NCBI RefSeq assembly: GCF_040954645.1
Contig: NC_092804.1
Location: 42,871,753-42,935,752, forward strand
DNA: 64,000 bases
Reading direction: 5' to 3'
Origin: Diabrotica undecimpunctata
Taxonomy: Eukaryota > Arthropoda > Insecta > Coleoptera > Chrysomelidae
Shown here: positions 12,400 through 25,500 of the stretch, piece by piece
Position numbering within the stretch: the stretch's first letter is position 1
How the letters are laid out: every line of letters starts with the position of its first letter
Notes under the pieces: model-generated
The model's input: only the letters and a program-made list of their open reading frames with translations
Database searches by the model: none
What the model was told of the DNA's origin: nothing
Translations under genes and position numbers: made by a program

Positions 12400-12780
12400 A
12401 AAATTTCAGATGTTATGATTGGATTTGTAATATTATGTTGTAAAAGGTTTTTTACTAGAACAAAAGTTTCTGTAGGGAGAATACTAGGAAAAAAATCTTT
12501 GGCGTCAAATGAAATTATGTTTTTTATTAACTCATTCTACTGTGTTTTTTATGGTAAATTTGGGTGAAAATTGAATGTGTTCTAAAATAATATTTATCAG
12601 TATTTTTCAAAAGTTTATATGATGGAGCTGTATACAAAGAAAATACAGCTCTTATTCGGTGGTCAGGTTTGTGTAGTTTAATAAAAGTGTATAATTTAAG
12701 GGACTGTGTGTTTATAATAATTAGGTATTTCTGTTTTATTGAATTTAATATTGATTTTGAATTTTCTAACACCAGTTTAA
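12400..12780 (-). pseudogene. Penelope-like element RT N-terminal piece
   Basis: The minus-strand frame 12772-12527 reads LYTFIKLHKPDHRIRAVFS, then APSYKLLKN. This matches the conserved Penelope RT blocks (LPKIHKx, RPIVS, APxYxLAK). It lies head-to-head with the rest of a Penelope RT on the other strand, so the element is internally inverted. Confidence 0.6.
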
Positions 12781-12799
12781 TTTTTTATTTTTGATACTT

Positions 12800-13300
12800 T
12801 TCCGTCGGACCTTTGTTTATTGTTATAGTATTTTCGCTTTGTTTATTGTTAGAATATTCCCGTATCCCGACAGTTTTTATATTGGTGGAGGTACGTGGAC
12901 GATGTACTGGTATGCTTTACAGGAACTAACAGCTAACTTGATCAATTCTTATCTTACATTAATTTACCTCATAGTTATATTGAGTTTACAATAGAAAGGG
13001 AATAGAATCAATCCATAAATTTTCTAGATTTATAAATTATCTCCATTTATGTGGTGACTTCCCAAAAACTTACATCGGTCAAACTGGAAGAACCTTCAAT
13101 AAACGTATAGCAGAACATAAAAGGGCTTTCAATAATATAAAAACAGATTCTACGTACGTACTTCACCTTCTAGATTATAATCATTATTACAATGATCAAT
13201 TTCAAATTCTCCCTATTCAAAATAAAGGCATTAAGCTATCTTTATTAGAATCCATGGTATTTAATAAATTAAAAATACAGATATAAATTTCTAAATGACT
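12800..13300 (+). pseudogene. Penelope-like RT active site and GIY-YIG domain
   Basis: In the frame starting near 12866 the + strand reads FLYWWRYVDDVLVCFTGTNS, stop, LDQFLSYINLPHSYIEF. YVDD is the RT catalytic box of Penelope-like elements. Further on, CGDFPKTYIGQTGRTFNKRI and AEHKRAF are the GIY-YIG endonuclease domain that is diagnostic of this group. The stop right after the active site and the inverted N-terminal piece show that it is dead. Confidence 0.75.
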
Positions 13301-13375
13301 ATATTAAGACAAACAGTTCTCCCCTCCTAAACTTATTCAGTTAATATATAAAGGGTAAACGCATACCAAAAGTAG

Positions 13376-13416
13376 ATCACTTGAGAAAGGCACTCTGCCG
13401 AAACAGCTGTAGTGAT
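13376..13416 (+). ncRNA. Degenerate hammerhead-like motif in Penelope tail
   Basis: The + strand folds as ATCAC, TTGAGAAA, GGCA-CTC-TGCC, GAA, ACAG-CTGT, A, GTGAT. The outer ATCAC/GTGAT forms stem I, GGCA/TGCC stem II and ACAG/CTGT stem III. The core reads UUGAGAA where an active hammerhead has CUGAUGA, that is, C3 and G8 are substituted. Hammerheads are known from Penelope-like elements. Here the fold is kept but two essential core bases are changed, so I expect little or no activity. Confidence 0.5.
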
Positions 13417-13592
13417 AATAAATTATAATAAATTTTGAGGAAGTGTTGAAGTTTTCAGTGTTTTATTGCTTAATAAAATGAACTTCAATCAAGTAATGGT
13501 CGAATCAATCGCTTAAATAATTTAATAATGACGTACCCTAAAAGTGGAAGGAAATCATTCACACATACGTAAACTATTTTCCTTGTTTGTAG

Positions 13593-13740
13593 GCAAATTG
13601 CAACCAGTAAGTTTGAACCAACATTCGCTAGACAAGCCTATCCATGCTTTGACGAGCCCAATTTAAAAGCCAAATACAAAGTCCATTTAATGAAACCAAA
13701 GGATAACTCCTACATAGCTCTATCTAATTATCCTGTAGAG
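13593..13740 (+). CDS. Aminopeptidase exon 1 in window
   Basis: Acceptor TTTGTAG and donor GTAAGTA. The exon carries one base of a split codon, then 49 codons. It contains the conserved M1 stretch [17 protein letters not shown], followed by [10 protein letters not shown], from the end of the N-terminal beta domain. The preceding exon is not identifiable in 1-13592. Confidence 0.92.
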
Positions 13741-16700
13741 GTAAGTAGTAACCTAGTGTTGTATTATGAATCTGGAAGGAGAAGCTAGGATTAATTAGGC
13801 TGTATTAGAAGACAACTTCCATTTGTTTGTTGTTTCATCCGATAGATATCTTAAAACGATTACCTGATATATGTTTACAATATTGTTGTGTTTTTTAAGG
13901 TTTATATTTAATTGAGGATATTTATATTATTGTTAAAAAGATTGTTTCTAAAAATGAATCTTAATTTAAAAATATTCGATTAAATTTAGAATTAACTGCT
14001 TAGACCGTTTATATAAACGTGTTGGCATTTTTGTTGTATTGTCGTAAATTTAGGTAAATTTGTTATTCGATTAAAATTAAATTTAAAAAAATATAACCTC
14101 AAATCAGTTGTTTTCAAATTCTGACAGATTTTTAACATCAATAGTTGTCTTTGTCACACATCATGAGGTTCTTGGTTTCTCCTAATACGGTCAACTAGAA
14201 CTAGATGATTTCATTGGTTTCTATGTTCAACTGCGCTACGTGTTTCGTAGAATGGCTCATTGAATGCTGAATTTGGTCAGTCCACTTAGTCGGTGATCAC
14301 ACCCTTGCTCTCCTTTCGGGAACGTTTCCGCAGACAATCAGTATTTTTAAATAATTTGCGTTTGTACGAGAAGCAGTCATCATCTCAATTGCATCGATCT
14401 TCTAGCACCTTGCACCTTTAGCACCTTGTGACTGAATAGTAAAATTTTCGCCATCATACAGAAATATTGACAACAGGAGCTTCATGAGTACCATTAGAAA
14501 TTACTTACTTAGGAACTAGCAATTGGCCTTCGAACGTCTTTTTACCAAATTTCATTACTAGTAATTATAGAACCTAAGTAGTTGAAGCTGCCTATCAACT
14601 ATTTCACATCTAACCGGTCCGTTAGTTGTATAATTGTATTAATATCAATATCTTTATTATACCTAATCTAGGTAACTAATAACTAATATGGGTTATCAAA
14701 ACTCTCCTGTTAATAATTTCATTATAAATGATGACGAAAACGACGTTTTTTGTATTATTTTTTTTTTTAGAATGTAACCGATTACGACAACGACCACCAA
14801 CTGGTTACTTTCGATGAAACTGTATCAATGTCGACGTACCTTTCATGTTTTATCGTTTCCGATTTTACACATACCGAAACGTCTTTCAATAACAGCGGAA
14901 AAGTTGTACCCCTTAAAGTGTTTGCTAGCCCTGAAAATTTGGATAAAACCAGATATGCAGGAGAAGTGGGAAAGAAGGTCATCGAATATTACGTACAGTA
15001 CTTTCAAATGCCTTATCCTCTGCCAAAATTGGGTGAGTAAAATGTGAAACAATACCTAAATATTTATATAATATTGATTTAGTGGTTTTCCACGTAACAT
15101 TTGGTTTTCCACTTAATATTTGGTTTTCCCAACTACGCAACCGTAGATTTATTATACCATTATTTTTATATTTATAGTAATATGAATTATAATTTTTGAT
15201 TTTATTATTTATATTGGCGAAACAATGTATTACACAAAAAACACCATATAAATGAGGCATTTAGGACTGTAAGAACTATAAAGGAATAAAAGTTCAAAAT
15301 TTGGAAAGAACTGTAGAGAGACATCGATAGTAGAAGAACAGTTTGGATTTATACCATGAAGGAGGACAACGGATGCTTTGTTCGCATTGAGACAGTTGAT
15401 AGAAAAATACGGCGACAAGAAAAGAGAGTTACATTTGGTATTTATAGATCTTGAGAGGGCGTACGACACAGTTCCTAGATAAGAGCTATGGAGATGTATG
15501 AGAGAGATGGGTTCCTGAGAAGTACGTAAGACTCATCAAGGATATGTATGGATAAGCGTACGCCAAAGCAAGGACTTGTATCGGATGGACCGAAAGTTTT
15601 CCAGTGACGGTTGGTTTGCATCAAGGCTCTTTCACTGAGTTCATACCTGTTTAATCTTGTTATAGATGTACTGACAGAGAAGGTAAGGGAGGAGGCTCCT
15701 TGGTCAATGCTCTTTGCTGATAATGTCGTGTTAGTGGAGGAGAGCAAAGAAATGTTGGAGGAGAATATGAAAAGATGGAGAAGGGCTATTGGAGAAAAAG
15801 AGCCTAAAGTTATCAGGTCGAAAACGGAGTATATCTGGCTAGGAGGAGCAGAAATGGTTGAGGAATTGCTTGGAGAAAAACTGTAGCTTGACACGTACAT
15901 AACGGAAAATTTGACACTCGATCGAGAAATTGTCCACAGGCTGACTGGTTTAACTGAAAGCGAATAAGCGGGGTACTCTGTATAATCGGGGAAGGGATGA
16001 AAGAAACGATATGCAATAGTGTGGTGAGGCCTGCTTTGGTGTACGGTGATGAAGTGTGGCCTGTAAACAGGATTTAGGAATAGAATATGAAGGTAGCTGA
16101 AATAAAAATGTTGCAGTGGATGTAAAGTAAGACTAGAAGGGACAGGATAAGGAACGACCTAATTAGAGAAAGAACCAATGTGACTACAGTCTCAAAAAAG
16201 CTTCAGGAACAAAGCCTGCAATGGTCTGGTCAATGGTATATCAGAAGAATAAATGAAAACTACGTGGCATGAAGGATAGAGCTGTTACAGGTTGTTGGAA
16301 AGGGAGGTAGAGGAAAACCGAGGAGAAGATGGTAGAACTGCAGAAGAATTGAGAGAGAAAGGTTTACTAGAAGAAGACACGATGGACAGAAATGGCTGGC
16401 GAAGAAGAGTAAGCAATAGCGACCCCTACAAAGGGAAAAACTGAAGAAGAAGAAGACTGGTTATAAATCAACTACAGTAATATACATATCAGATTTATAT
16501 TTTTTTATTTATATCAGAATTATAAAAATAGACGGAACGATAATGGAAGTTTTGAGTTTAAACAGACAAAGCGCGCCACTAAGATGGGTGAATGATATTG
16601 GAAACATAATTGGGACAAACTAGACGAAATCCGGAGAGCGTAAAACATGAAGACGCCAAAAAAACAGCAGTGGCTTGACGACAGTTAGAATAAAGAAGAT

Positions 16701-17180
16701 AATTACTAAAGCGATATTTTGATTATAAACATAATGTATCTTGTATGTTTGTAACTTAACTTTACTTATTATTATTTGTATAATAATATTGTGTTTTATA
16801 TTTTTTCTAGATTTGGTTGCTATTCCTGATTTTGTATCAGGCGCTATGGAACACTGGGGTCTTGTCACTTTCAGAGAAACCGCTCTTCTGTATACAAATA
16901 CAACGCATTCAAGTCTCAATAAACAAAGAGTGGCAACTGTGGTGGCACACGAATTAGCTCACAGTTGGTTTGGAAATCTAGGTAAAAAAACTCCATGTTC
17001 ATATTTAAATTTATAATTACTTTTCTAATAGGACTTTTACTAAGTACTGTTTTATGTTTTATATTTGTTTTATTTACTTTTAAATTTACGTAATCATTGT
17101 GCGTAATTTATAATTTTAATTGTGTTTGTGTTAATCTCTGTTATGGACGACCTCGTGAAAGGAAGAAGAACATACGTGAT

Positions 17181-17271
<91 letters not shown>

Positions 17272-18683
17272 TGAGTTTAGTTCTTGAACCTTAATATATA
17301 TTTTTTTAGTGGATTTTCTTGGGCTTAGGTTCATAAAAAATTGATTTGATACTAAGGCATTTTTATATATTTTTTCGACGTTTCGGCAGGAAATCCATGC
17401 CTTTTTCAAGAAGTAATATTGACTAAAAAACATTTTATGATAGACATAATACGATTTAAAAGTTAAACTTTTGACTTACCAAGCATGTAAAAATTTGTTA
17501 CTAACAAGTAGACGTCACAATTAAAATAATATTAAAAACATAGGACATACCCACTAAGTCACTACATGTAAAATATATTTTAGATCTAATGTGTTGTTTA
17601 TTGAAGTTAGTTTATCGTTTAAACAACCAGTTATTTTAACATCATAGGCGTTCTGAGATTGTCTTTTTATGTGTTTTTAAATTAAGTTAAAATATATTTT
17701 GTTCAAATTTTTGACATCTTTTTTATCATTTATTGCATTATTATTTTTTTTTATTTGTATAGACTCTAGAAGCTCTCTCTTTTTCCTGTTGGGTTCACTT
17801 TTTAGGATCTTGGTTTTCTCAAAATCAAATTTATGTTTTTTTTCGTTTTCATGTTTTGTGAGGGCGGTTGAGTTTTTTTTGTCATATTTGTGGGAACGTA
17901 TTCTTGAGTTAAGTAGCTGACTGGTTTGTCCAATATAAACTCCATCACAATTCAAGCAGGGAATTTCATCAGGGAATTAAAACAAAAACCCCTCTATTAA
18001 AAAGATCGCATGTTGTATATGAAATTCCCTGCTTGAATTGTGATGGAGTTTATATTGGACAAACCAGTCAGCTACTTAACTCAAGAATACGTTCCCACAA
18101 ATATGACAAAAAAAACTCAACCGCCCTCACAAAACATGAAAACGAAAAAAAACATAAATTTGATTTTGAGAAAACCAAGATCCTAAAAAGTGAACCCAAC
18201 AGGAAAAAGAGAGAGCTTCTAGAGTCTATACAAATAAAAAAAATAATAATGCAATAAATGATAAAAAAGATGTCAAAAATTTGAACAAAATATATTTTAA
18301 CTTAATTTAAAAACACATAAAAAGACAATCTCAGAACGCCTATGATGTTAAAATAACTGGTTGTTTAAACGATAAACTAACTTCAATAAACAACACATTA
18401 GATCTAAAATATATTTTACATGTAGTGACTTAGTGGGTATGTCCTATGTTTTTAATATTATTTTAATTGTGACGTCTACTTGTTAGTAACAAATTTTTAC
18501 ATGCTTGGTAAGTCAAAAGTTTAACTTTTAAATCGTATTATGTCTATCATAAAATGTTTTTTAGTCAATATTACTTCTTGAAAAAGGCATGGATTTCCTG
18601 CCGAAACGTCGAAAAAATATATAAAAATGCCTTAGTATCAAATAAATTTTTTTTATGAACCTAAGCCCAAGAAAATCCACTAA

Positions 18684-18770
<87 letters not shown>

Positions 18771-21338
18771 TTCGATAGCAAAAGAGGAACGGGAAACAGT
18801 CTTTAAACCTGTTGACAGATTATACCTTGGCACGCTGCGCTGGTGACTACTACTAAAAATATAACTGAAGAAATTAAAAGACGAGTAAAACCTAAAGACT
18901 CCAAAAACAATTTCACTCAAGCAACACCTAAAGAAGAACTAATATTATTGTATACAAAACACTGCTGAGGGCGGTCCTCATCAGTGCATCCATATTCTCA
19001 TCATTTGGCAGTTTTATTACTTCTATGTAGATTTCATTTGGCCTTCTGCCTTTCCTTGCTTACTTTATATTATTGCCTTTATGATTTCTGATTTAAGTAT
19101 TTTTGGAGAAGGTTCACGTTTATATTGGTCGGCAATATTCCGCTGATTATTCTCTGCATAAAGTTGTTGGGTATACGTTTTCCAGTGATAGCCTAGGCCC
19201 TCAACTATGAGCGAGACATATGTCAAGAGCAACAAAATGCAAACTTTATAAAACAATAATACGCCTACTGCTCACTTACGGATCGGAAACATAGGCAATG
19301 ACGACCCGAGATGAATAGTTTCTACGAATCTTTAAAAGAAAAGTATTGAGGACCATATATGGCGGAGTTAACGAACAGGGTCTGTGGAGACGGCAATACA
19401 ATTTCGGACTCTATAGACTTTTTGGTGATGCAGATATCGTGAAACCATCAAAATGAACGCCTAAGATGGGTGGGCCACGTTATGCGGGTGGATGAAAGTA
19501 ATTCTTTTAAAATAATCATGCTAAATAGGCCGGTCGGAAGAAGAAGGGGTGATCTAAACTTAGGTATCTGGATTATGTGTAGGCGATTTAGGGGAGATTT
19601 GAGTAATAGGATTTAGAAGACAGGCACTCGACAGGGAAGGATGAAAGAATGTTTTGAGGTAGACCAGGGCTCATGAAAGGCTGTAGCATCAACTAATGAT
19701 GATGACAATATTTTACTCAGTTATTCTTTTATTAATTTATGTATGTTGTAGTGGTGATGTGATATATTCTCAGCACGGTATACCTAAGTATGTAAATTTG
19801 GAACTGCTGATACACGTTCTATTGAGTGTCGGTGAGTATTTATACTGTACAACTAGGTGAGAGGATACATTGGGATCGCCGGCCTGGAATATTCGAAGCG
19901 CTATATTATTTATGATGTCATAACTATTCTAGAATAATTCGTTACAGAATGTTTTGCATTACTATTAAAGTATAAATTCTATAGTTGATTCTTCAAGGCA
20001 AAATTGAGGACAGGAGTGACCCTGTACGCAGACGTATATCCTGGCTAGCCAATCTTAGTAAATGGACTGGTCTAACGTTAAGTAATTTTTTTCGAGCTGC
20101 CGTGAATAGAATAAGATGGGTCAATGTGGTTGCCAACATCACTAGAAGATAGGCACCTTTAGAAGAAGATTGAAGTGTCCTGTTTTGTGTGAAAAGTATT
20201 TTTGAGATGTCCCCTAAAGTAAAGAATAAATGTACACTAAAATAAAAAACAAATAACATACCCAATTTCCCCTTACTTTAGTTCTTTGGTAGCTATTTAG
20301 AATCTCCTTTATTATTGACTGTATTACTAATTATTTTGACTGTATGTGATGTTTTATATGTAGGTACGTAAGTTACATGCACAAAGTATTTATCTTATAT
20401 AATCGATGCGAAAACATTCAAGTGAGAAACTAATGTTTATCGTTTATCTATAAAAATCTTTATAGCTTTCACTGTTCGAAAATCGAAATCCTAACGACGG
20501 AGAATATTAAATCGTATAGTTTTTGTTATATACAATTTAAAGAGATATTTAATTGTTTTTGTTTTTAGTTACGATGGATTGGTGGAATGATTTGTGGTTA
20601 AATGAAGGATTTGCCTCTTACATTGAATACAAAGGAACTTTAGCAGCAGAACCTACTTGGGGCATGGTAAATAAAATATACACTTTTACTTAAAAATATT
20701 ATATTTTCTGAATGAAATTATTACGATTTGGAAACATTTAGAACAAAGGGATATGAGACGTACACTAAAAGTTTAACACAGGGCCGTTTTGCGGAAGTTA
20801 CTAGAGTTTATCTAGAGCATATTGAAAATCCAACATGAAAAAAATGGTAATTTGTGGCAAAAATTTTCTTTAGATCTTAACAATTTTAAAAGTTGGTCAA
20901 ACTAGACAACAACGATCGACTTCGTCTTAGTTTTGGTAATAAAGTACCAGATCCATCTGTTCACAGATGCTTTGAAAAATTTAAGCGTGGATCAATTATC
21001 TTCAGTGACGAGTCCTATAGAGACCGTGGCCGAGGATGTAGTTTGTATCTTGATAGTAACATGAGCTGGGAATCTCAAATTAATCATGTTTGCAAAATAA
21101 ATAGTAGTATCACGCAATATTGCAATTAAAAAGTTTTCTTAAAAGGGAACAGTTATTGAATGTTTATTACGCAATTGTTTATTCTCACTTGGCCTTCATT
21201 ATAAATCTTTGGGGTAGTGCTGTGAAGGCTGCAAGAGTGTTTGTCTCTCAGAAAAGGATAATTTGGTTAATTTTTAAAATTTACCATATAGGCATTCATG
21301 TCGACAATATTTTAAAAATACAACATTTTAACAGTACC

Positions 21339-21395
<57 letters not shown>

Positions 21396-22248
21396 AATGT
21401 ATACTACATATAAAAGCCAATATAACCACTTCATTTAAACTCTGATTATCACCAGTACTCAACTAGGCAAAATGACTTCATCAGAGTACCAAAACATAAT
21501 ACAGCACGATTTGAAAAATCCCAGTATTATATGGGTATAAGACTTTTCATTCATCTTCCCAACAGTATTAAATCTGAAACGAATTTAAATAAATTTCGAG
21601 ATAAATTAAAATCTTCTATTGCAAAATTGTTTCTACAGTGTAAGTGAATATCTGGGTGATGTAAATAATTAATCCTATGTACTTTTTGTCTTTTAATTCT
21701 GAAATTGTGATGTTTTATAAGTATTTTATATTTTTTATTCGACTTATATCCTATATCATGTAAATGATCTTTCAGGATGAATAAATTATTATTATTATAG
21801 GCCGTCCGGCCACAGATGTCCCGGCACACATTACATTGATGCATTGGTGCGCGTTATGGTTGAAACAGATCGACATGTTACCTATCATGAGATTCGTGCA
21901 TCGTTGTGCATAGGCGTGAGTAAAAAAATGCAAACAATTGACTATTTGGCAGTTAATAAGTAATTTGACTGCTGCTCATAAGAAGGCACGGTTGGTAGGC
22001 ACATGAAAACTATTCAAAGGAGGCAGATCAAATTTAATATGAAACGGGTGATGAAGCACGGATATATTGCTATCAGTCCAAAACGAAAAATCAATCGATA
22101 ATATACGAGCCCAGACTCATATGAACTGGACCAAAACCAATAAGTAACACAATTCCATTTTTCTGAATTAGAATTTATTTAATTATTATAAATTAAACTA
22201 TCTAATATGATTAGTCCTATTTGATACTATGTGGTTTTGCTAATTATT

Positions 22249-22343
<95 letters not shown>

Positions 22344-22460
22344 CTTTTATTAACTCTTTTATCGATAATTATAAAATAAACAAAAAGAAAAAGTAATGTT
22401 TGGCGCAAATTTATTGGACCTACCCCCAATCAGTGATAAATATTTATCCAATAAAACCTG

Positions 22461-22535
<75 letters not shown>

Positions 22536-25500
22536 TATATATATATATATATATATAATATTTTTTTTTGAAAATTATATTATCAAGTCTGCATTGAAGA
22601 AATAATTTATGACTTTAGTTACCCAAAGATTTAATATATTTACTTGATAATATGGTTCGCGTAAAGTGATTATGTAACTATTAACGAAATTCCATTGTTA
22701 CGGCACATAACAAAGGACTTTCTGGACATAAAATTGCTTAAAATTTGAGAATTCCTCAATGAGAAATATAATTTTACAATTAAAAAAATATGATAAGAAC
22801 TGGTTGTACTTTAAAGATTACCGAAAGAGTTGAGCGTGCTCTTCGGGTACTTATTAAAAAAGTTCGCCGTTCTTCTTCTCGAGAATCGACTGTAAAATAG
22901 GCCCATGCTGTTGATATACCAATTTCAAAAGACAATTGTTTAAGGGGAATGAAAAAAAAAACGGGGTATGGGGCTGTATGTCCTGTCAAAAAGTTGGGCA
23001 TCCCCTTTTCATTGATGGCACCGTCTAAAGTGAAATAAAAGTATTTTACAAGAAGAATTATTGTCTTCCATTAATGAAATTCAACTGCCAGATGGGGATT
23101 TATATTTCAACAAGATGGCGCAGTCTGCTATACAGCGAAGTCCGTAACATCGTGTTCGCAGAAAATTAATATTTCTGTATTAAAATGACGTTCAAGCAGG
23201 CCTGATCTATCTTTTATCGATACTCTTTCTTCAGGAAATTTGAAATAACTTTCAACCAGATTACTGCCATACCTTAGTAGGCACTATGCTACAGAAAACT
23301 AATGCTGTTTTAAAACGTAAGGGTTGGTTTAATTAATTTGCACCAAACATTATTTTTCCTTTTTGTTTATTTTATAATTATTGTAGGCGAGAAAAGTATT
23401 AGGTATTGTTGATTAATTGGCAAAACTACATACTATCAAGTAAGCTTAATCGTATTCGCTTAATTTATAATAGTTAAATAAATTTTAATTCACAAAAATT
23501 AAATTGTGTTGCATCTTCGCGATTTTTTTTAAGAGACTTGTTGCCACAATTTCGTTAGATGATGGCACCGTCAATGCTAAATCGTATATAACAGTTTGTA
23601 AAAAGTGATTAATGAACTCCTAAAAAACAACCGCTCAACCTCTTGCATCAGGACAATACCAGCGCTCACACGGCTTTTATAACATCCGAGTATTTGAAGC
23701 CAAAAAACATCGATTTGATGGGCCACCCTGCATACATTCTTGAGTTGGCGTTGTTTTATTTCTTTGCGTTCTTGAGAGTCACACTACATGGTTCTTCTTC
23801 TGGTTCCTATCCGTTTCGGATGTTGGAAATCATATTGGCAATCATGACCTTGCTCGCTGCGGCTCGAAACAGCTCCGTTGAGGTTTTCTTAAACCATGTT
23901 CTTAAATTCCGCAGCCATGATATTCTCCTTCTACCGGGTCCTCGCTTACCTTTGACTTTACCTTGCAATATAGACTGCAGCAGGGAGTAACGGTGCTGAT
24001 TTCTCATAACGTGTCACAGATATTGCAATTTTATACGTTTAATCGTAAACACAATCTCTGGTTCCTTCTTCATTTTTTCTAGAACTTCCTTGTTGGTGAT
24101 CCTTGCTGTCCATGATATTCTCAACATTCGTCTATAAAGCCACATCTCAAATGCTTCAAGTTTTTTAATAGTGGTGTCTGTAAGCGTCCATGCCTCCGCC
24201 CCGTACAACAACACAGAGAAAACATAGCATCTCAAATGTCTCATTTTTGTATCTAGGGATATGTTGTGACTTTTGAAGATGGCGCTCATTTTGTTAAAGA
24301 CCGTTCTTGCCTTTCCTATGCGGCACTTTATTTCCTGTACATTGCTCCACTGTTCGTTTATAATAGTTCCCAGGTAGCAATACTGTTTTACTCGCTCTAT
24401 CTGCGTCCCATTAATGTATAGATGAGCCCCATTTATATTCTCCTTGCTGATAATCATTTGTTTCGTTTTGTGGGTATTAATGTTTAGTCCGTACTGTTGA
24501 CTGTACTCGTTTATTCTGTCCATTAGCCTCTGAAGTCCCTCTAAACTATCTGCTATCACCATGGTGTCGTCGGCATATCTAACATTGTTTACTCTTTCAT
24601 ACATATTAGTACATATTAAATATCAACGGCGATAGGATACATCCCTGTCTAACTCCACGTAGTATTTTTATGTGATCTGTTTCTTCTCCGTTAATTTTCA
24701 TGTATGCGGTCTGATTCCAGTATAGTTCTGAAATTATTCTAAGGTCTTTGTCATCCAGGTCTGCTTCTTTTAAAATGTTTATCATCTTTTGATGTTGAAC
24801 TCTGTCAAATGCCTTTTCATAGTCGATCAAGCACGCGTATACGTCGCAGTTAACGTCCCTGCATCTTTGAATCAGTACCTGTACTCCGAAAAGTGCCTCT
24901 CTGGTACCCACCCCGTTAATGAAGCCGAACTGTCTGTCCGATATTTGTTCCTCGCACTTCTTATAAATTCTTCCATGGATGACTCTAAGAAACAGTTTCA
25001 ACATGTGGCTCATTAGGCTGATTGTTCGATATTCTTCGCACTTTTTAGCCCCCTGTTTTTTAGGTATCGCTATGAATTCTGATTCTAGCCATTTATCAGG
25101 GATGATTCCTGTATTGTATATTTTATTGAAGACAGCCGTGATCCAATTTATTCCAACCACAGTACACAGTATACAGTACCACTACATGGTACTGTAAACG
25201 TATTAAGACGCCAGATGATGCCATCGAAATATAAAAAATCTATTTCTGATATACCTATTTCGGACTGATATAAAGGCTTTGACTATTGGTTTGTTTGAGT
25301 GTAAAAGGGATCTTAAAAGCGAATACTTTGAAAAACAATAAGAGTTATTCTTCTTAAAAATATTTTTTCCTTCTATTAATTGTGCAAAACTTTTAGTGTA
25401 TTAAAAATCGAACTAAATATTTAGAAATCGTAATGGCACATAGAAACTATGCTACACGCATATACACTATATTTAATAATATATTATACTAATTATATTA

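Larger units (their letters stand above)
17295..18693. mobile_element. Penelope-like palindrome, ~674-bp arms
   Basis: Two nearly identical inverted copies (about 17295-17968 and 18020-18693) are separated by 51 bp. Each encodes the GIY-YIG end of a Penelope-like element: left arm minus strand 17955-17677, right arm plus strand from 18033, both starting [19 protein letters not shown]. The right copy loses frame after about 70 codons. Both outer ends lead into (TA)n tracts. The whole lies inside an aminopeptidase intron, so the pre-mRNA could fold into a long hairpin. Confidence 0.85.

Noticed and set aside
1..13592. N-terminal aminopeptidase exons in the first 13.6 kb
   Set aside because: I looked for the membrane anchor and the YxL / GxV blocks between splice sites and saw none that I could support; they are probably upstream or too short to recognise by eye.
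18960..18985. Hammerhead ribozyme at CTGATGAGGACC (minus strand)
   Set aside because: The CUGAUGA string is present but no GAAA follows a stem II; the segment is a short imperfect palindrome (CTGCTGAGG...CCTCATCAG).
17097..22605. Open frames rich in alternating Ile-Tyr
   Set aside because: They are translations of (TA)n microsatellites and not genes.
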